Positions 7,865 through 17,571 of a DNA stretch of 64,000 bases are shown in pieces (the stretch's first letter is position 1; each line of letters opens with the position of its first letter). A program made the translations under genes and the position numbers. The DNA lies in the NCBI RefSeq assembly GCF_030705605.1, contig NZ_JAPCKK010000014.1, forward strand, positions 1 through 64,000, given 5' to 3'. Source of the stretch: Paenibacillus zeirhizosphaerae. GTDB taxonomy: Bacteria > Bacillota > Bacilli > Paenibacillales > Paenibacillaceae. The notes under the pieces were generated by a model that saw nothing but the letters and a program-made list of their open reading frames with translations, was not told the origin of the DNA and made no database searches.

Positions 7865-10516
7865 TTATCTATTGTTTTCGTTGTCGTTTTCGTTCACTGA
7901 ACCATTGCTCACACCTTGATTCTGATCCTGTGTCGCAGCATCCCCGGTGTCCGTTTCAACTCCTTGATCGGTACCATCCACTTGTCCACCCTCAGGAGCC
8001 TCTCCCTCAGAAGTTGGATCCTGGGTGTTGGAATCTGTCTGCCCCTCTGGAACGTCAGCATCTGTACCTGTACCTGCGCCTGTACCGTCACCGGCATCCT
8101 GGCCGGGCTGTGATGTATCTCCAGGAATGTTCTCTCCGGTACCAGACCCGTCACCAGGCTGAGTGCCCTGATTGCCCGGATCAACCGGAACGGTGCCATC
8201 ACCGGGCGGTATCTCCTCTCCCCCGCCAGGCTGTTCTTCACCTTCATCCTGAGTATTTTCAGGTGGAGTCTGCGCCGCAATGGCAATCTGAATCGCATTG
8301 GATGGTTCGGATTCACCTTCCGCGTTATAGGCCGTCACATAGTACTCGTAGGTTGAGCCTTCCGTCGCATCGATATCTTCCGTATTGGTTACAGAAAGTC
8401 CTTCAATAACCGGCGTATAATTGGCCTCGGAGGCTTCCTTTCTATATACGCGATATTGGACATTCTCACCTTCCGCCGCATTCCAGGTAAGAGACACGAT
8501 CTGTGTCTCCGGATTGTAGGAAGCGGACATCCCCGCAGGAGCGGACAATTTTACCGGCTCCTCAGGCTGCTGGACTTCAGTCTCAGGCAACCCCTCAGGC
8601 TTTTCAAAGTCCTGAACCGGCTCGCCTTCAAGCGCCTGGCTCATAACCTTGGCGAAGAATGCTGCCGCGAGCCCGGAGCTGTTCTTCAGCATATGGCTGC
8701 CGTCAGGCTGGTCGTACCCCATCCAGATGGCACCCGTATATTGAGGGGTATACCCCACAAACCATACATCACGGTTACTGTCATTGCCTTCAATACCACT
8801 CTGTGTCGTACCGGTCTTGCCCGCCAGCGGTCGACCGATGTCCGCGCGTTTGCCAGTGCCGCTGTTGACGACTTCCTGCATCATGTCCGTCATCTGATAT
8901 GCAGTTTGCTCATCCATGACTTTTCTTGCATCGGATTTATGCTCATAAACGACAGTTCCCTCGCTGTTTTTGATCTGTTTGATCGAATAAGCGGACTGGT
9001 ACTGGCCGCCGTTGGCAAACGCACTGTAAGCCTGCGCCATTTCCAGCGTGTTCGTGCCTTTGCTCATCCCCCCAAGCGCAATCGCGAGCGATTTGTCCTC
9101 CTCGGTCATCGTAATGCCGAGATTTTGGGCAAATTCATAGCCTGTATTCACGCCGATTTGGTTGAGCAGCCATACCGCAGGAATGTTTTCCGATTTGGTA
9201 ATCGCATCCTGCATGCTGATGGTTGAAGAATAGCCGTGCAGGTTCGTCGGGCAATATTTACCGAAGCACTGTCTTTCATTGCTCAGCCGCGAATCGGACG
9301 TGAAGTTGCCTGTTTCCAATGCAGGGGCATAAGAAACAATCGGCTTCAGCGCCGACCCCGGCTGTCTGCGGCTCGCATTCGCCCGGTTAAAGCCCTTACG
9401 CTGGTAGTCCCGTCCGCCAAGAAGCGCGGCAATACTTCCGTTCTGATTGTTCATAATGACCATGGAGCCCTGCACCGGCTGATCGTCAGGGCTTTTCTCG
9501 AACAGATCATCGTCCTCGAAAGCCTGCTCAAGTGCTTCCTGGGCCTTTTCATCCATCGTCGTATAAATTTCGTAACCACCGACGTTCAAGTCGTCGCTGG
9601 TTAAATGGGTCGCTTCCTCGGCTTCATCCATAACGTAATCGATAAATGCCGTGTACTTCGTTTCGGAGGCCGGCGGCTCATAGTTATAATTTACAGCCTT
9701 CGCTTCGTCCATCTGTTCCTTCGTGATGTAACCCTGCTCGTACATGAGCGTCAGCACAACACCCCGACGCTCCTTGGAGTTCTCCGGATTGGAAAGCGGG
9801 TTATATTTGGAAGGCCCTTTTGGCAGTGCCGCCAATGTGGCCATTTGCCACAGTTTCAGCTCGTTCAGGTTGCTCTCTCCGAAATAATATTCGGAAGCAG
9901 CTTGGATTCCATAACGCTGATGACCGAAAAAGATCCGGTTCAGGTACAGCGTCAAAATTTCATCCTTCGTCATGTTGCGCTCCAGCGCTGTCGCGATGGA
10001 CACCTCGGTCGCTTTACGGAAGAAGGTCTTGTCTCTCGTCAGGAACAGATTTTTGGCCAACTGCTGGGTGATCGTACTTCCGCCTTCTACAGCCGCCCGC
10101 GCAATCACGTCGCGCACCGCCGCACGTCCAATCGCCCATACGTCAACCCCCTGATGCTCGTAAAAGCGTTTGTCCTCGGTCGCTACAAATGCGTCCTTTA
10201 ACAATTTCGGGATCTCTTCACTTTCAACAGGTTCACTCTTCTCAATGGAAAGCTCCCCCATCAGCTTGCCGTTACGGTCATAGATTTTGGAAGGCTCGTT
10301 GACCGTAATTTTGTCCAAGTTAGCTTGATACAGCTTTTCACCGTTAACCATGACATACAAATAACCTGCCAGCGCTACGATAATCGCAAGTGTCGCTGTA
10401 AAAAATAGCGTCCAGCCGACACGCTTTGCCGTAATTTTTTTCTTTTTGCCTTTCGGCTTGCCTGCGGCATTCTGTCGATTGCGATTACCGGATCTGGACA
10501 ATGAATCGTTTGGCAT
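7865..10516 (-). CDS. ponA: Class A penicillin-binding protein 1A with FN3 domain
   Basis: This bifunctional peptidoglycan synthase is anchored in the membrane with its catalytic domains outside. In order: a basic cytoplasmic N-terminus (1-33); one membrane helix (34-56); a GT51 glycosyltransferase with catalytic Glu114 in ATEDKRFYEH and EGGSTITQQLAKN (144-156); and a transpeptidase with SALK (Ser388-Lys391), SEN (442-444) and KTGT (567-570). An FN3-like domain (about 656-747) and a 135-residue tail of Gly, Pro, Glu, Asp, Gln and Thr without cysteines follow. The tail is probably an extended wall-spanning segment. It is monocistronic with its own terminator. The symbol follows Bacillus usage; other class A PBPs are possible. 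Confidence 0.92.
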   Translation of the reverse strand: MPNDSLSRSGNRNRQNAAGKPKGKKKKITAKRVGWTLFFTATLAIIVALAGYLYVMVNGEKLYQANLDKITVNEPSKIYDRNGKLMGELSIEKSEPVESEEIPKLLKDAFVATEDKRFYEHQGVDVWAIGRAAVRDVIARAAVEGGSTITQQLAKNLFLTRDKTFFRKATEVSIATALERNMTKDEILTLYLNRIFFGHQRYGIQAASEYYFGESNLNELKLWQMATLAALPKGPSKYNPLSNPENSKERRGVVLTLMYEQGYITKEQMDEAKAVNYNYEPPASETKYTAFIDYVMDEAEEATHLTSDDLNVGGYEIYTTMDEKAQEALEQAFEDDDLFEKSPDDQPVQGSMVIMNNQNGSIAALLGGRDYQRKGFNRANASRRQPGSALKPIVSYAPALETGNFTSDSRLSNERQCFGKYCPTNLHGYSSTISMQDAITKSENIPAVWLLNQIGVNTGYEFAQNLGITMTEEDKSLAIALGGMSKGTNTLEMAQAYSAFANGGQYQSAYSIKQIKNSEGTVVYEHKSDARKVMDEQTAYQMTDMMQEVVNSGTGKRADIGRPLAGKTGTTQSGIEGNDSNRDVWFVGYTPQYTGAIWMGYDQPDGSHMLKNSSGLAAAFFAKVMSQALEGEPVQDFEKPEGLPETEVQQPEEPVKLSAPAGMSASYNPETQIVSLTWNAAEGENVQYRVYRKEASEANYTPVIEGLSVTNTEDIDATEGSTYEYYVTAYNAEGESEPSNAIQIAIAAQTPPENTQDEGEEQPGGGEEIPPGDGTVPVDPGNQGTQPGDGSGTGENIPGDTSQPGQDAGDGTGAGTGTDADVPEGQTDSNTQDPTSEGEAPEGGQVDGTDQGVETDTGDAATQDQNQGVSNGSVNENDNENNR

Positions 10517-10587
10517 TACCCTGACTTCCTTTCGCTGTTGCGTAATTTTCTCTCTCTCTGTAAACCAATGAGACCACCTAATGAAAA

Positions 10588-10610
10588 GAACAACCTCTAT
10601 CAGGTTGCTC
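10588..10610 (-). terminator. Terminator after hfq
   Basis: A 9-bp stem (10588-10596 with 10602-10610, one G-T pair) is followed on the minus strand by TTTTCATT. It closes the mutS-mutL-methyltransferase-miaA-hfq unit. Confidence 0.7.
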
Positions 10611-10669
10611 CGTATCGATTTCTATTCAACTAAACGAAATTTAGCACTCAAAAGTTTCCTGAAGAAGGG

Positions 10670-10915
10670 TCAGCTTTCGCTGCCGCCTTCCTGCTGCTGC
10701 ATCAGGGAAACGTTCCGCTGCGGTGTAAATGTTGAAATGGCATGCTTATAAATCATTTGCTGCCGTCCATCGGAATCGATCACAATTGTAAAATTGTCAA
10801 AAGCTTTAATAGTCCCCCGCACCTGGAACCCATTCACCAAATAAACGGTAACGGGAATGCTTTCTTTGCGAAGTTGATTTAAGAACGTATCTTGGATGTT
10901 GATGGACTTGTTCAT
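10670..10915 (-). CDS. hfq: RNA chaperone Hfq
   Basis: This hexameric Sm-like RNA-binding protein has 81 residues. The Sm1 motif (about 30-52: [23 protein letters not shown]) and the Sm2 YKHAIST segment are intact, and the tail is short as in Gram-positive Hfq. The ATG at 10915 is preceded by TGGGGGT. A TTG five codons upstream overlaps that site and is rejected. It is the last gene of the operon, 18 nt after miaA, as in Bacillus and many other bacteria. Confidence 0.96.
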   Translation of the reverse strand: MNKSINIQDTFLNQLRKESIPVTVYLVNGFQVRGTIKAFDNFTIVIDSDGRQQMIYKHAISTFTPQRNVSLMQQQEGGSES

Positions 10916-10933
10916 TAGTCGTACCCCCAATAA

Positions 10934-11914
10934 TCATTTGAGTTGTTCTGAAATATATTCAAGATCTGTCCCGAACTTTCCTGCCACAATTTTCTTCATC
11001 TCATCGGCGGTTTCCGAAAAATGCGCAGCATTCGTCACATCAATCCACCGGATATCCCTCATGTGCCGGAACCAGGAAAGCTGCCGTTTTGCAAAATGGC
11101 GGGTATCTCTCTTCAATAATGCGACCGCGTCTTCAAGCGTTGCTTCCCCGCGCAGATAGGACGAAATCTCCTTATATCCCAAGCCCTGCATCGAGATGGC
11201 ATCACTCTTAACTCCACGCTCCATCAAAGACGCCACTTCCTCAACCAGCCCTTGCCGCAGCATGCCATCAATACGGCCTTCAATACGGTTATATAGCATT
11301 TGCCTATCCATTGTCAAACCAATGATGCACAAGTCGTAGGGAGTTTCTTTTTTTTGATCCGCTATCAGGGAGCTGAAAGTCCTGCCGCTGACATGGTACA
11401 CCTCAAGCGCGCGGATGACCCGGCGGAGGTCGTTTGGATGCAATTTGGCGGCACTTTCAGGATCCACAGCGGCTAAATTGGCATGAAGCGCCTCGTTGCC
11501 CTCCCGTTCCGCGTAAGAAAATTGTTCCTGCCGGAAAGCATCGTCCGCCCCGACTTCGGAGAATCGGTATTCATAGCAGACAGACTCCACGTACAAGCCT
11601 GTCCCTCCCACAATAAAAGGCAGCTTGTCCCTGGCTTGAATCTCGGGGATCAGCCTGCGGCAGTCCTCCTGAAATTCCGCGACCGAATAAGGGTATTCCG
11701 GCTCATGTATATCGATTAAATGGTGGGGAATGCCTCCCATTTCCTCTTCTTTAATTTTGGCGGTTCCAATGTCCATATGTCTGTAGACCTGCATGGAATC
11801 ACCGGAAATGATTTCGCAATGAAAGGATCGGGCCATTTCAATGCTCAGTTGCGTTTTGCCGACCGCAGTAGGTCCGACCAACACAAGCAGCTTCGGCTTA
11901 GGTTGTACTGTCAA
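10934..11914 (-). CDS. miaA: tRNA dimethylallyltransferase MiaA
   Basis: It transfers the dimethylallyl group to N6 of A37 in tRNAs that read UNN codons. The 326-residue protein has the P-loop GPTAVGKTQ (14-22), the substrate motif SGDSMQVYRHMDIGTAK, GGTGLYVES and the LRRVIRALEVY segment. Its start overlaps the preceding methyltransferase gene by 17 nt, so the two are translationally linked. Loss would alter A37 modification and reading-frame maintenance. Confidence 0.96.
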   Translation of the reverse strand: MTVQPKPKLLVLVGPTAVGKTQLSIEMARSFHCEIISGDSMQVYRHMDIGTAKIKEEEMGGIPHHLIDIHEPEYPYSVAEFQEDCRRLIPEIQARDKLPFIVGGTGLYVESVCYEYRFSEVGADDAFRQEQFSYAEREGNEALHANLAAVDPESAAKLHPNDLRRVIRALEVYHVSGRTFSSLIADQKKETPYDLCIIGLTMDRQMLYNRIEGRIDGMLRQGLVEEVASLMERGVKSDAISMQGLGYKEISSYLRGEATLEDAVALLKRDTRHFAKRQLSWFRHMRDIRWIDVTNAAHFSETADEMKKIVAGKFGTDLEYISEQLK

Positions 11915-12710
11915 TCTGAATCACTCCGTACACTGTTTTGGTTTGTCCGCGCTGTTCAACCTGGAATCCGAGCCGGCTGAATTCACTGCTCTGCCGCTTT
12001 TCTTTCATAAGCACGGTCTTTCTTGCCACTCTGCATGCCTCCTCTATGCTTTCCGCCTCCAGGGGAGCCGGATTGGCATAGGTCCGCAAGGGTCCTATCG
12101 CGCTTGAATCCACGACCGGGTCACGAAACATCGGGTCAAAATACACGATATCCATGCTGCGGTCCGGCAAGCTGCGGAGCACATCCAGATGATTGGCGTT
12201 TCTGACATGAACACGCTTAAAAGCCTCATCCACCTCAAGAACGCTGGAACGATAATACTTCATGCCTTCCATGAGTAAGGCGCATACCGGTCCGGAGCTT
12301 TCTATAGCCGTAACATGACCGGCCGGACCTGCAGCGACGGAAAACACCAGAGAATCGGCTCCCATGCCCGCAGTGCAATCCAGAACGGAATCACCCGGCT
12401 GCAGCCTGGCGGCCGTCAGCATCGGATCCGCTTCTCCCTTTAATACCCGTCTCGCACGGATATATCCCATGCTGGGATGAAACTCCAGGGGAGGGCGTCC
12501 CGGACGGATCAGCCGCACTCCGTCTTGTATAAGCACTAAAACGTCGGATGCCCCGCACCGTTTCGCCAGCATGGCGACGGAAAGGCGACCGCGTGGAATA
12601 AAAGGCGCTCCGGTAGCGGCCGACAGCTCCTCTGCTCGTTCCAGCGTTGCTGCGCCGGGTGAATCACCTGTAGTTATGATAAAACTGGTATTGGTTTGTT
12701 GTATCGACAC
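11898..12710 (-). CDS. Class I SAM-dependent methyltransferase, RsmJ-like
   Basis: The 270-residue protein has SAM motif I VLDCTAGMGADS (109-120), an acidic motif II region (TAIESSGPVCALL) and a catalytic-type DPMFRDP motif near residue 188. Together these resemble the RsmJ (YhiQ) family that methylates G1516 of 16S rRNA; the actual target is not shown. The N-terminal 95 residues are not typical of a bare Rossmann methyltransferase. The start is GTG at 12710, with AAGGAG upstream. It sits between mutL and miaA (21-nt gap, 17-nt overlap), a common Paenibacillus/Bacillus-type arrangement. Confidence 0.78.
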   Translation of the reverse strand: MSIQQTNTSFIITTGDSPGAATLERAEELSAATGAPFIPRGRLSVAMLAKRCGASDVLVLIQDGVRLIRPGRPPLEFHPSMGYIRARRVLKGEADPMLTAARLQPGDSVLDCTAGMGADSLVFSVAAGPAGHVTAIESSGPVCALLMEGMKYYRSSVLEVDEAFKRVHVRNANHLDVLRSLPDRSMDIVYFDPMFRDPVVDSSAIGPLRTYANPAPLEAESIEEACRVARKTVLMKEKRQSSEFSRLGFQVEQRGQTKTVYGVIQIDSTT

Positions 12711-12731
12711 TTGTTTTATATGCTCCTTATA

Positions 12732-14720
12732 TTACATCACTCGTTTGAACAGCTTCTCCAAATCATAGGTAGAGAAGGAAACAACGATCGGACGGCCATG
12801 CGGGCAGGTATAGGGCTGCTTACACTGAGCAAGTCGCTGCAGCAGCACACCGGCCTCTTGTTCGCTGAGCTTTTGATTGGCTTTGATGGAAGCGCGGCAG
12901 GAACACATGATGGACGATGCCTCGCGCAGCTTGGCCAGATCAATCGTTTTCTCCTGCAGCACCCAATCAGCCATCTCTTCAATCACGTCATTCTCCTCCC
13001 CTTTAGGAAGCCAGTAAGGGTAAGAAGTCACCCGGAACGTCTGTCCGCCAAAATGCTCCAGATGCACACCCGCCTGCTCAAACCAATGCAGCTTGTCCTT
13101 CAGCTTCTCCGCATCAGACGGAGTGAATTCGAGCGTAATGGGCAGGAGCAGCTCTTGGGACGCCGCCTCGGGATTACCAAATTTCTCGTAGTAATACTCA
13201 TAATTAATGCGCTCATGGGCTGCATGCTGATCGATTAGATACAGGCCGCTGTCATTCTGCGCAATCAGGTACGTTCCATGATGCTGTCCGATCAGACTGA
13301 GCTCCGGAAAATGAGGAATTTCAGGCGCGGCTCCCCGCAAAGCCTGCTCTGCCGCCGCAAACTGCTGCATTTTACGCACCTCTTCCGGTTTGTAGGTTCT
13401 GGCAGCAGTCTCACGGACACCAGGCAACCGTCCAGTGAACCGACTTCCGTCCCGCTCAGCAGTTTGTGAAAGGGTCGGCGGCGCTTCACTAGTGGCTTCA
13501 TTAGATACTTTATAAGACGTGACAGGCTGACGTTCGGGAAGCAACGCAGGAGAAGCCTCATTCTCCGATAACGGAGAAGATGCCGGCGCATCCAAGTCCT
13601 CATCTGCCGCATAGACAGCCCGTTGACGCGATTCGGCAGCCTCCTGCTCCTTCGAGAAATGAAACTGCTCCTGAATGATGGCTTTGCTCTCTTTGCTGCC
13701 GATCTCGCGTTTGACCGCCTTCGGGATCAGCACCTCCTGCCGCAGAGCCGATCTAACCGTCTCCTCCACAAATTGATAGAGCTCCGCCTCCTTGCTGAAC
13801 CTGACCTCAAGCTTGGCCGGATGCACATTCACATCCACCAGCGATGGGTGCATGTCCAGCCTGAGCACGGTCAGCGGATAGCGGTTAATCGGCAGCAGCG
13901 TATGGTAGGCCTTCAAAAGCGCCTGATTCAGTCCGAAGCTGCGGACAAAACGTCCGTTGATCACCGTGGAGATAGCGCTGCGGCTTGAACGCGTCCATTC
14001 CGGCTTGCTGATAAATCCGCTGAGCCTGTAGTCCAGACTTTCGCCTTCCACGGCCAGCATCGCTTTGGCGGCGGATGTGCCATATACGGCGGCGATGACC
14101 TGCAGCAGATCGCCGTTGCCCAGTGTCTGCAGCAGCACATTGCCGTTGTGGCGAAGCGTAAAAGCGATCTCCGGATGAGACAGCGCCATCCGGTAGAGCA
14201 CGTCTGAAATGTGTCCAAGCTCCGTCTGGATCGTTTTCATATATTTCAGTCTTGCAGGTGTATTGTAAAACAATTCACGGACCGCAAAATCGGTGCCCTG
14301 CTGTGCGGCGGCATCTTCGTTGGACACCAGCCTTCCGCCTTCGATGACGATGCGCCGGGCCCGCCCGTCATCACTTGCGGATGTAAGCACCTCCACCTTG
14401 GCAACTGCCGCTATGCTGGGGAGGGCCTCTCCCCGGAAGCCAAGGCTTGTAATCTGAAACAGATCCCGGCTGTGCTCAATCTTGCTGGTGGCATGCCTGT
14501 AAAACGCCGTCTCTACATCCTCGGGCTCGATACCGCCGCCGTTGTCTGTGACACGAATGCTTGCCAGTCCACCTTCTTCAACCATGACATCAATACGTGA
14601 GCTGCCTGCGTCAATCGAGTTCTCAAGCAGCTCCTTTACCACGGAAGCAGGGCGTTCAACAACCTCACCCGCCGCAATCTGGTTGGCTATATGTTCGTCC
14701 AACACTTTGATTTTCGCCAT
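12732..14720 (-). CDS. mutL: DNA mismatch repair protein MutL
   Basis: This GHKL ATPase couples MutS mismatch detection to strand incision. N-terminal motifs ELLENSIDAGSS, DNGGGI and GFRGEALPSIAAVA are present. A variable linker (about 330-470) follows, then the C-terminal endonuclease domain with DQHAAHERINYE, CRASIKANQKLS and CPHGRP, the metal-binding motifs found in MutL from organisms without MutH. It therefore probably nicks DNA itself. Its 662 residues are typical. The ATG follows GGGAGGG, and the gap to mutS is 35 nt. Confidence 0.96.
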   Translation of the reverse strand: MAKIKVLDEHIANQIAAGEVVERPASVVKELLENSIDAGSSRIDVMVEEGGLASIRVTDNGGGIEPEDVETAFYRHATSKIEHSRDLFQITSLGFRGEALPSIAAVAKVEVLTSASDDGRARRIVIEGGRLVSNEDAAAQQGTDFAVRELFYNTPARLKYMKTIQTELGHISDVLYRMALSHPEIAFTLRHNGNVLLQTLGNGDLLQVIAAVYGTSAAKAMLAVEGESLDYRLSGFISKPEWTRSSRSAISTVINGRFVRSFGLNQALLKAYHTLLPINRYPLTVLRLDMHPSLVDVNVHPAKLEVRFSKEAELYQFVEETVRSALRQEVLIPKAVKREIGSKESKAIIQEQFHFSKEQEAAESRQRAVYAADEDLDAPASSPLSENEASPALLPERQPVTSYKVSNEATSEAPPTLSQTAERDGSRFTGRLPGVRETAARTYKPEEVRKMQQFAAAEQALRGAAPEIPHFPELSLIGQHHGTYLIAQNDSGLYLIDQHAAHERINYEYYYEKFGNPEAASQELLLPITLEFTPSDAEKLKDKLHWFEQAGVHLEHFGGQTFRVTSYPYWLPKGEENDVIEEMADWVLQEKTIDLAKLREASSIMCSCRASIKANQKLSEQEAGVLLQRLAQCKQPYTCPHGRPIVVSFSTYDLEKLFKRVM

Positions 14721-14755
14721 GACGTTCTCCCTCCCCGTCCGGATATAATAAGTTG

Positions 14756-17473
14756 TTACAAATCAACTACGCCATGCTTCAGCTCGTTCAGCAACTGCAT
14801 CGCCTGCAGCGGTGTCATATTCATGACATCTGCCTGTTTTACCTTGCGGATGATGTTCATAACCGCCGGATCTACGACCGCCGCAGGCTGCTCTGAAGCG
14901 GCCTTATGACCAGCCGGCTCCACTTCTTCACTGAACATCGACAGTTGTACAACCGTTTCGTTCACCTGATTGCCCACAATATGCTTTCGATCAGATGCAT
15001 GCTGCCAAACGGCAGCATGCATCTCCTGCGCTTCCACCACCGCTTCCCCAGCAGCGGCCTCCACTCCGGCTGTCACTTGCGCCGCCGCCTGCTCAAAGCC
15101 TGTCAACAATCCGTTGGCCCGGTTAATGATCACATCAGGCAGTCCCGCAAGTCGGGCACAATAGATGCCGTAGCTGCTGCTGGCGGCTCCCGGAATAAGC
15201 TTGCGCAGGAAATTCACTTTGTCCCCACTCTCCTGCACGGCCATGGAATAGTTGCATAAGGAACCCAGACTGTCCTCAAGATGGGCAAGCTCATGAAAGT
15301 GTGTGGATACAAGCGCCTTACAGCCGATTTTGTCATGTACATATTCGATGACCGCCTGGGCTATGGCCATTCCTTCACTGGTTGACGTGCCCCTGCCTAG
15401 CTCATCGATAATAATCAGGCTGCGTGCGGTCGCTTTCTCCGTCATAACCTGAATATCCGCCATCTCCACCATGAAGGTGCTCTGCCCCCCAATCAGGTCG
15501 TCCGCTGCCCCAATACGCGTAAAGATACGGTCCAGGATCGGCACTTCAGCCTTTGCAGCAGGGACAAAGCAGCCGATTTGCGCCATGATGGCAATCAGCG
15601 CAACCTGCCGCATGTACGTGCTTTTGCCGGCCATATTCGGCCCGGTAATTAGCAGAATCCGGGCGGCTGCCTTCTCCAGTCCAGTGGCATTCGCAATAAA
15701 GCCTCCGTCCTTCATGACAGCTTCCACGACAGGATGCCGCCCCTGCTCCACCTTAAAGTCATAACCATCCGTGATCTCCGGCTTCACAAACCCGCGCTCC
15801 GCGCTGACGGAAGCCAGCGACTGGTACACGTCGATCTCGGCCACCTGCTCGGCCAGCTTTTGCAGCCGTTGGATGTCACTGTTCAGCTTTGCTCTTAAAT
15901 CGCTGAACAAGCTGTATTCCAGGTCGACCATCTGGTCCTCCGCCTCCAGGATCAGCGTCTCCTTCTCCTTCAGTTCAGGCGTAATATACCGCTCTGCATT
16001 CGCCAAAGTCTGTTTGCGCTCATATCTGCCTTCAGGCAGAGCAGAAATATTCGATTTAGTGACTTCAATATAGTAACCGAACACTTTGTTGTAGCCGATT
16101 TTCAGGGACCGGATTCCCGTTACTCCCCGCTCCTTCGCTTCCAACTCAGCAATCCAGCGCTTGCCGTTGACGCTCGCTTCCCGCAGCTCATCAAGCCGCT
16201 GGTGATAACCGGGCTTGATGAGCCCACCTTCGCGCACTGACACAGGCGGTTCATCCGCAATCGCCAGCTCGATTTCGCTGCGCAGGTCCGCGCATTCATC
16301 CATGGAATCCGCAATATGGCGCAAGGTGGCCGAGGGAGACTCGCTGCAAAGCTGCTTCAGCTCCGGAATGCGCACGAGCGACAATTTAAGCGCAAGCAGA
16401 TCACGGGCATTGGCATTGCCGAAGGCAATGCGGCCAACGAGCCTTTCCAAATCATAGATATCCTTAAGCTGTCCCCGCACATCTTCCCGCAGAATGAACT
16501 GGTGATACAGCTTGTCCACCGCTTCCAGACGCTCTTCTATCGCACTGCGGGACAGCAGCGGCTTGTCAATCCATCTCCGCAGCAGCCTTGAGCCCATGGA
16601 GGTCTCTGTACGGTCCAAGAGCCATAACAGTGAGCCTTTTTTGGAACGCTCGCGCACGGTCTCCACCAGCTCCAGATTCCGGCGCGTGAACGGATCCAGA
16701 ATCATAAAATGGTTCGGCTCGTAAGTTGAAATGCTGGTAAGCTGTCCGAGCGAGCGCTTCTGTGTTTCGTGCAAATAGGCAAGCAGCCTGGATACACAGA
16801 CACGCCGCTCTGTGCTTGTCCGTGCCCATTCGGCCTCTCCAAACTGCTGCCGCACAAGATCATCCTTCGCTTTGTCCCAGGCCGTATAGACGACCTTGCG
16901 TCCGGTCACCGGGTTTCTTGCAGCAACAAGATCAAGCAGCCTTCCGTCCCCAATCATTTCGGAGGGCTCGTAAATGTTAACTTCATCCATCAGCCATTCC
17001 TCGGAATATGGCGCCGAAGTCAAGTAAAGCTCTCCTGTGGACAAATCGCAGGCAGCCAGAGCCAGCATGCCGCTGCTCTCCGTTATACACACCATATAAT
17101 TGTTGGAGCGGTCGCCCAGCGCTTTCCCCTCCATAACGGTGCCTGGCGTGACCACACGCACAATTTCGCGTCTCACCATGCCCTTGGTGACAGCCGGGTC
17201 ATCCATCTGCTCGCAGATGGCGACCTTGTAGCCTTTTTCAATCAGCCTTTGAATATAATTCTCGGCAGAATGATAAGGAACGCCACACATCGGTATTTTT
17301 TCGTCCCCGCCACCTTCCCGTCCGGTCAGTGTGATTTCCAGCTCCTTCGCCGCCAGTACGGCATCGTCGAAAAACATCTCGTAAAAATCGCCGAGCCTGA
17401 AAAATAAAAAGGCGTCCTGTGCCTGTGCTTTTACATTTAAATACTGCTCAATCATCGGCGTGTACTTAGCCAT
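14756..17473 (-). CDS. mutS: DNA mismatch repair protein MutS
   Basis: It recognises mismatches and small loops and recruits MutL. From the ATG at 17473 (MAKYTPM) it has 905 residues. The mismatch-reading GDFYEMF motif lies at about 28-34, Walker A is GPNMAGKSTY, Walker B is DELGRGTSTSEG and the STHFHEL signature follows. The C-terminal tail has a helical segment ending in LQAMQLLNELKHGV. The GGGGGT before this ATG would lie inside the longer frame (start 17485), so the shorter one is chosen. It heads the operon with mutL, the methyltransferase, miaA and hfq. Confidence 0.96.
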   Translation of the reverse strand: MAKYTPMIEQYLNVKAQAQDAFLFFRLGDFYEMFFDDAVLAAKELEITLTGREGGGDEKIPMCGVPYHSAENYIQRLIEKGYKVAICEQMDDPAVTKGMVRREIVRVVTPGTVMEGKALGDRSNNYMVCITESSGMLALAACDLSTGELYLTSAPYSEEWLMDEVNIYEPSEMIGDGRLLDLVAARNPVTGRKVVYTAWDKAKDDLVRQQFGEAEWARTSTERRVCVSRLLAYLHETQKRSLGQLTSISTYEPNHFMILDPFTRRNLELVETVRERSKKGSLLWLLDRTETSMGSRLLRRWIDKPLLSRSAIEERLEAVDKLYHQFILREDVRGQLKDIYDLERLVGRIAFGNANARDLLALKLSLVRIPELKQLCSESPSATLRHIADSMDECADLRSEIELAIADEPPVSVREGGLIKPGYHQRLDELREASVNGKRWIAELEAKERGVTGIRSLKIGYNKVFGYYIEVTKSNISALPEGRYERKQTLANAERYITPELKEKETLILEAEDQMVDLEYSLFSDLRAKLNSDIQRLQKLAEQVAEIDVYQSLASVSAERGFVKPEITDGYDFKVEQGRHPVVEAVMKDGGFIANATGLEKAAARILLITGPNMAGKSTYMRQVALIAIMAQIGCFVPAAKAEVPILDRIFTRIGAADDLIGGQSTFMVEMADIQVMTEKATARSLIIIDELGRGTSTSEGMAIAQAVIEYVHDKIGCKALVSTHFHELAHLEDSLGSLCNYSMAVQESGDKVNFLRKLIPGAASSSYGIYCARLAGLPDVIINRANGLLTGFEQAAAQVTAGVEAAAGEAVVEAQEMHAAVWQHASDRKHIVGNQVNETVVQLSMFSEEVEPAGHKAASEQPAAVVDPAVMNIIRKVKQADVMNMTPLQAMQLLNELKHGVVDL

Positions 17474-17546
17474 GTCTACCCCCATAAACTTACTCTACTT
17501 ATAAAATCAGCGAATTTTGTTGTCTGTATCGAATCCTCGAATCTTT

Positions 17547-17555
17547 ATTATACCA
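17547..17555 (-). promoter_or_regulatory. Extended -10 promoter candidate for mutS operon
   Basis: On the minus strand TGGTATAAT combines a consensus TATAAT (17547-17552) with a TGn extension. No good -35 is visible at 17-18 nt, as is usual for extended -10 promoters. It lies 74-79 nt before the mutS start, just past the end of the amidoligase gene. Confidence 0.5.
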
Positions 17556-17571
17556 AAAAAGCCTCCTCACA

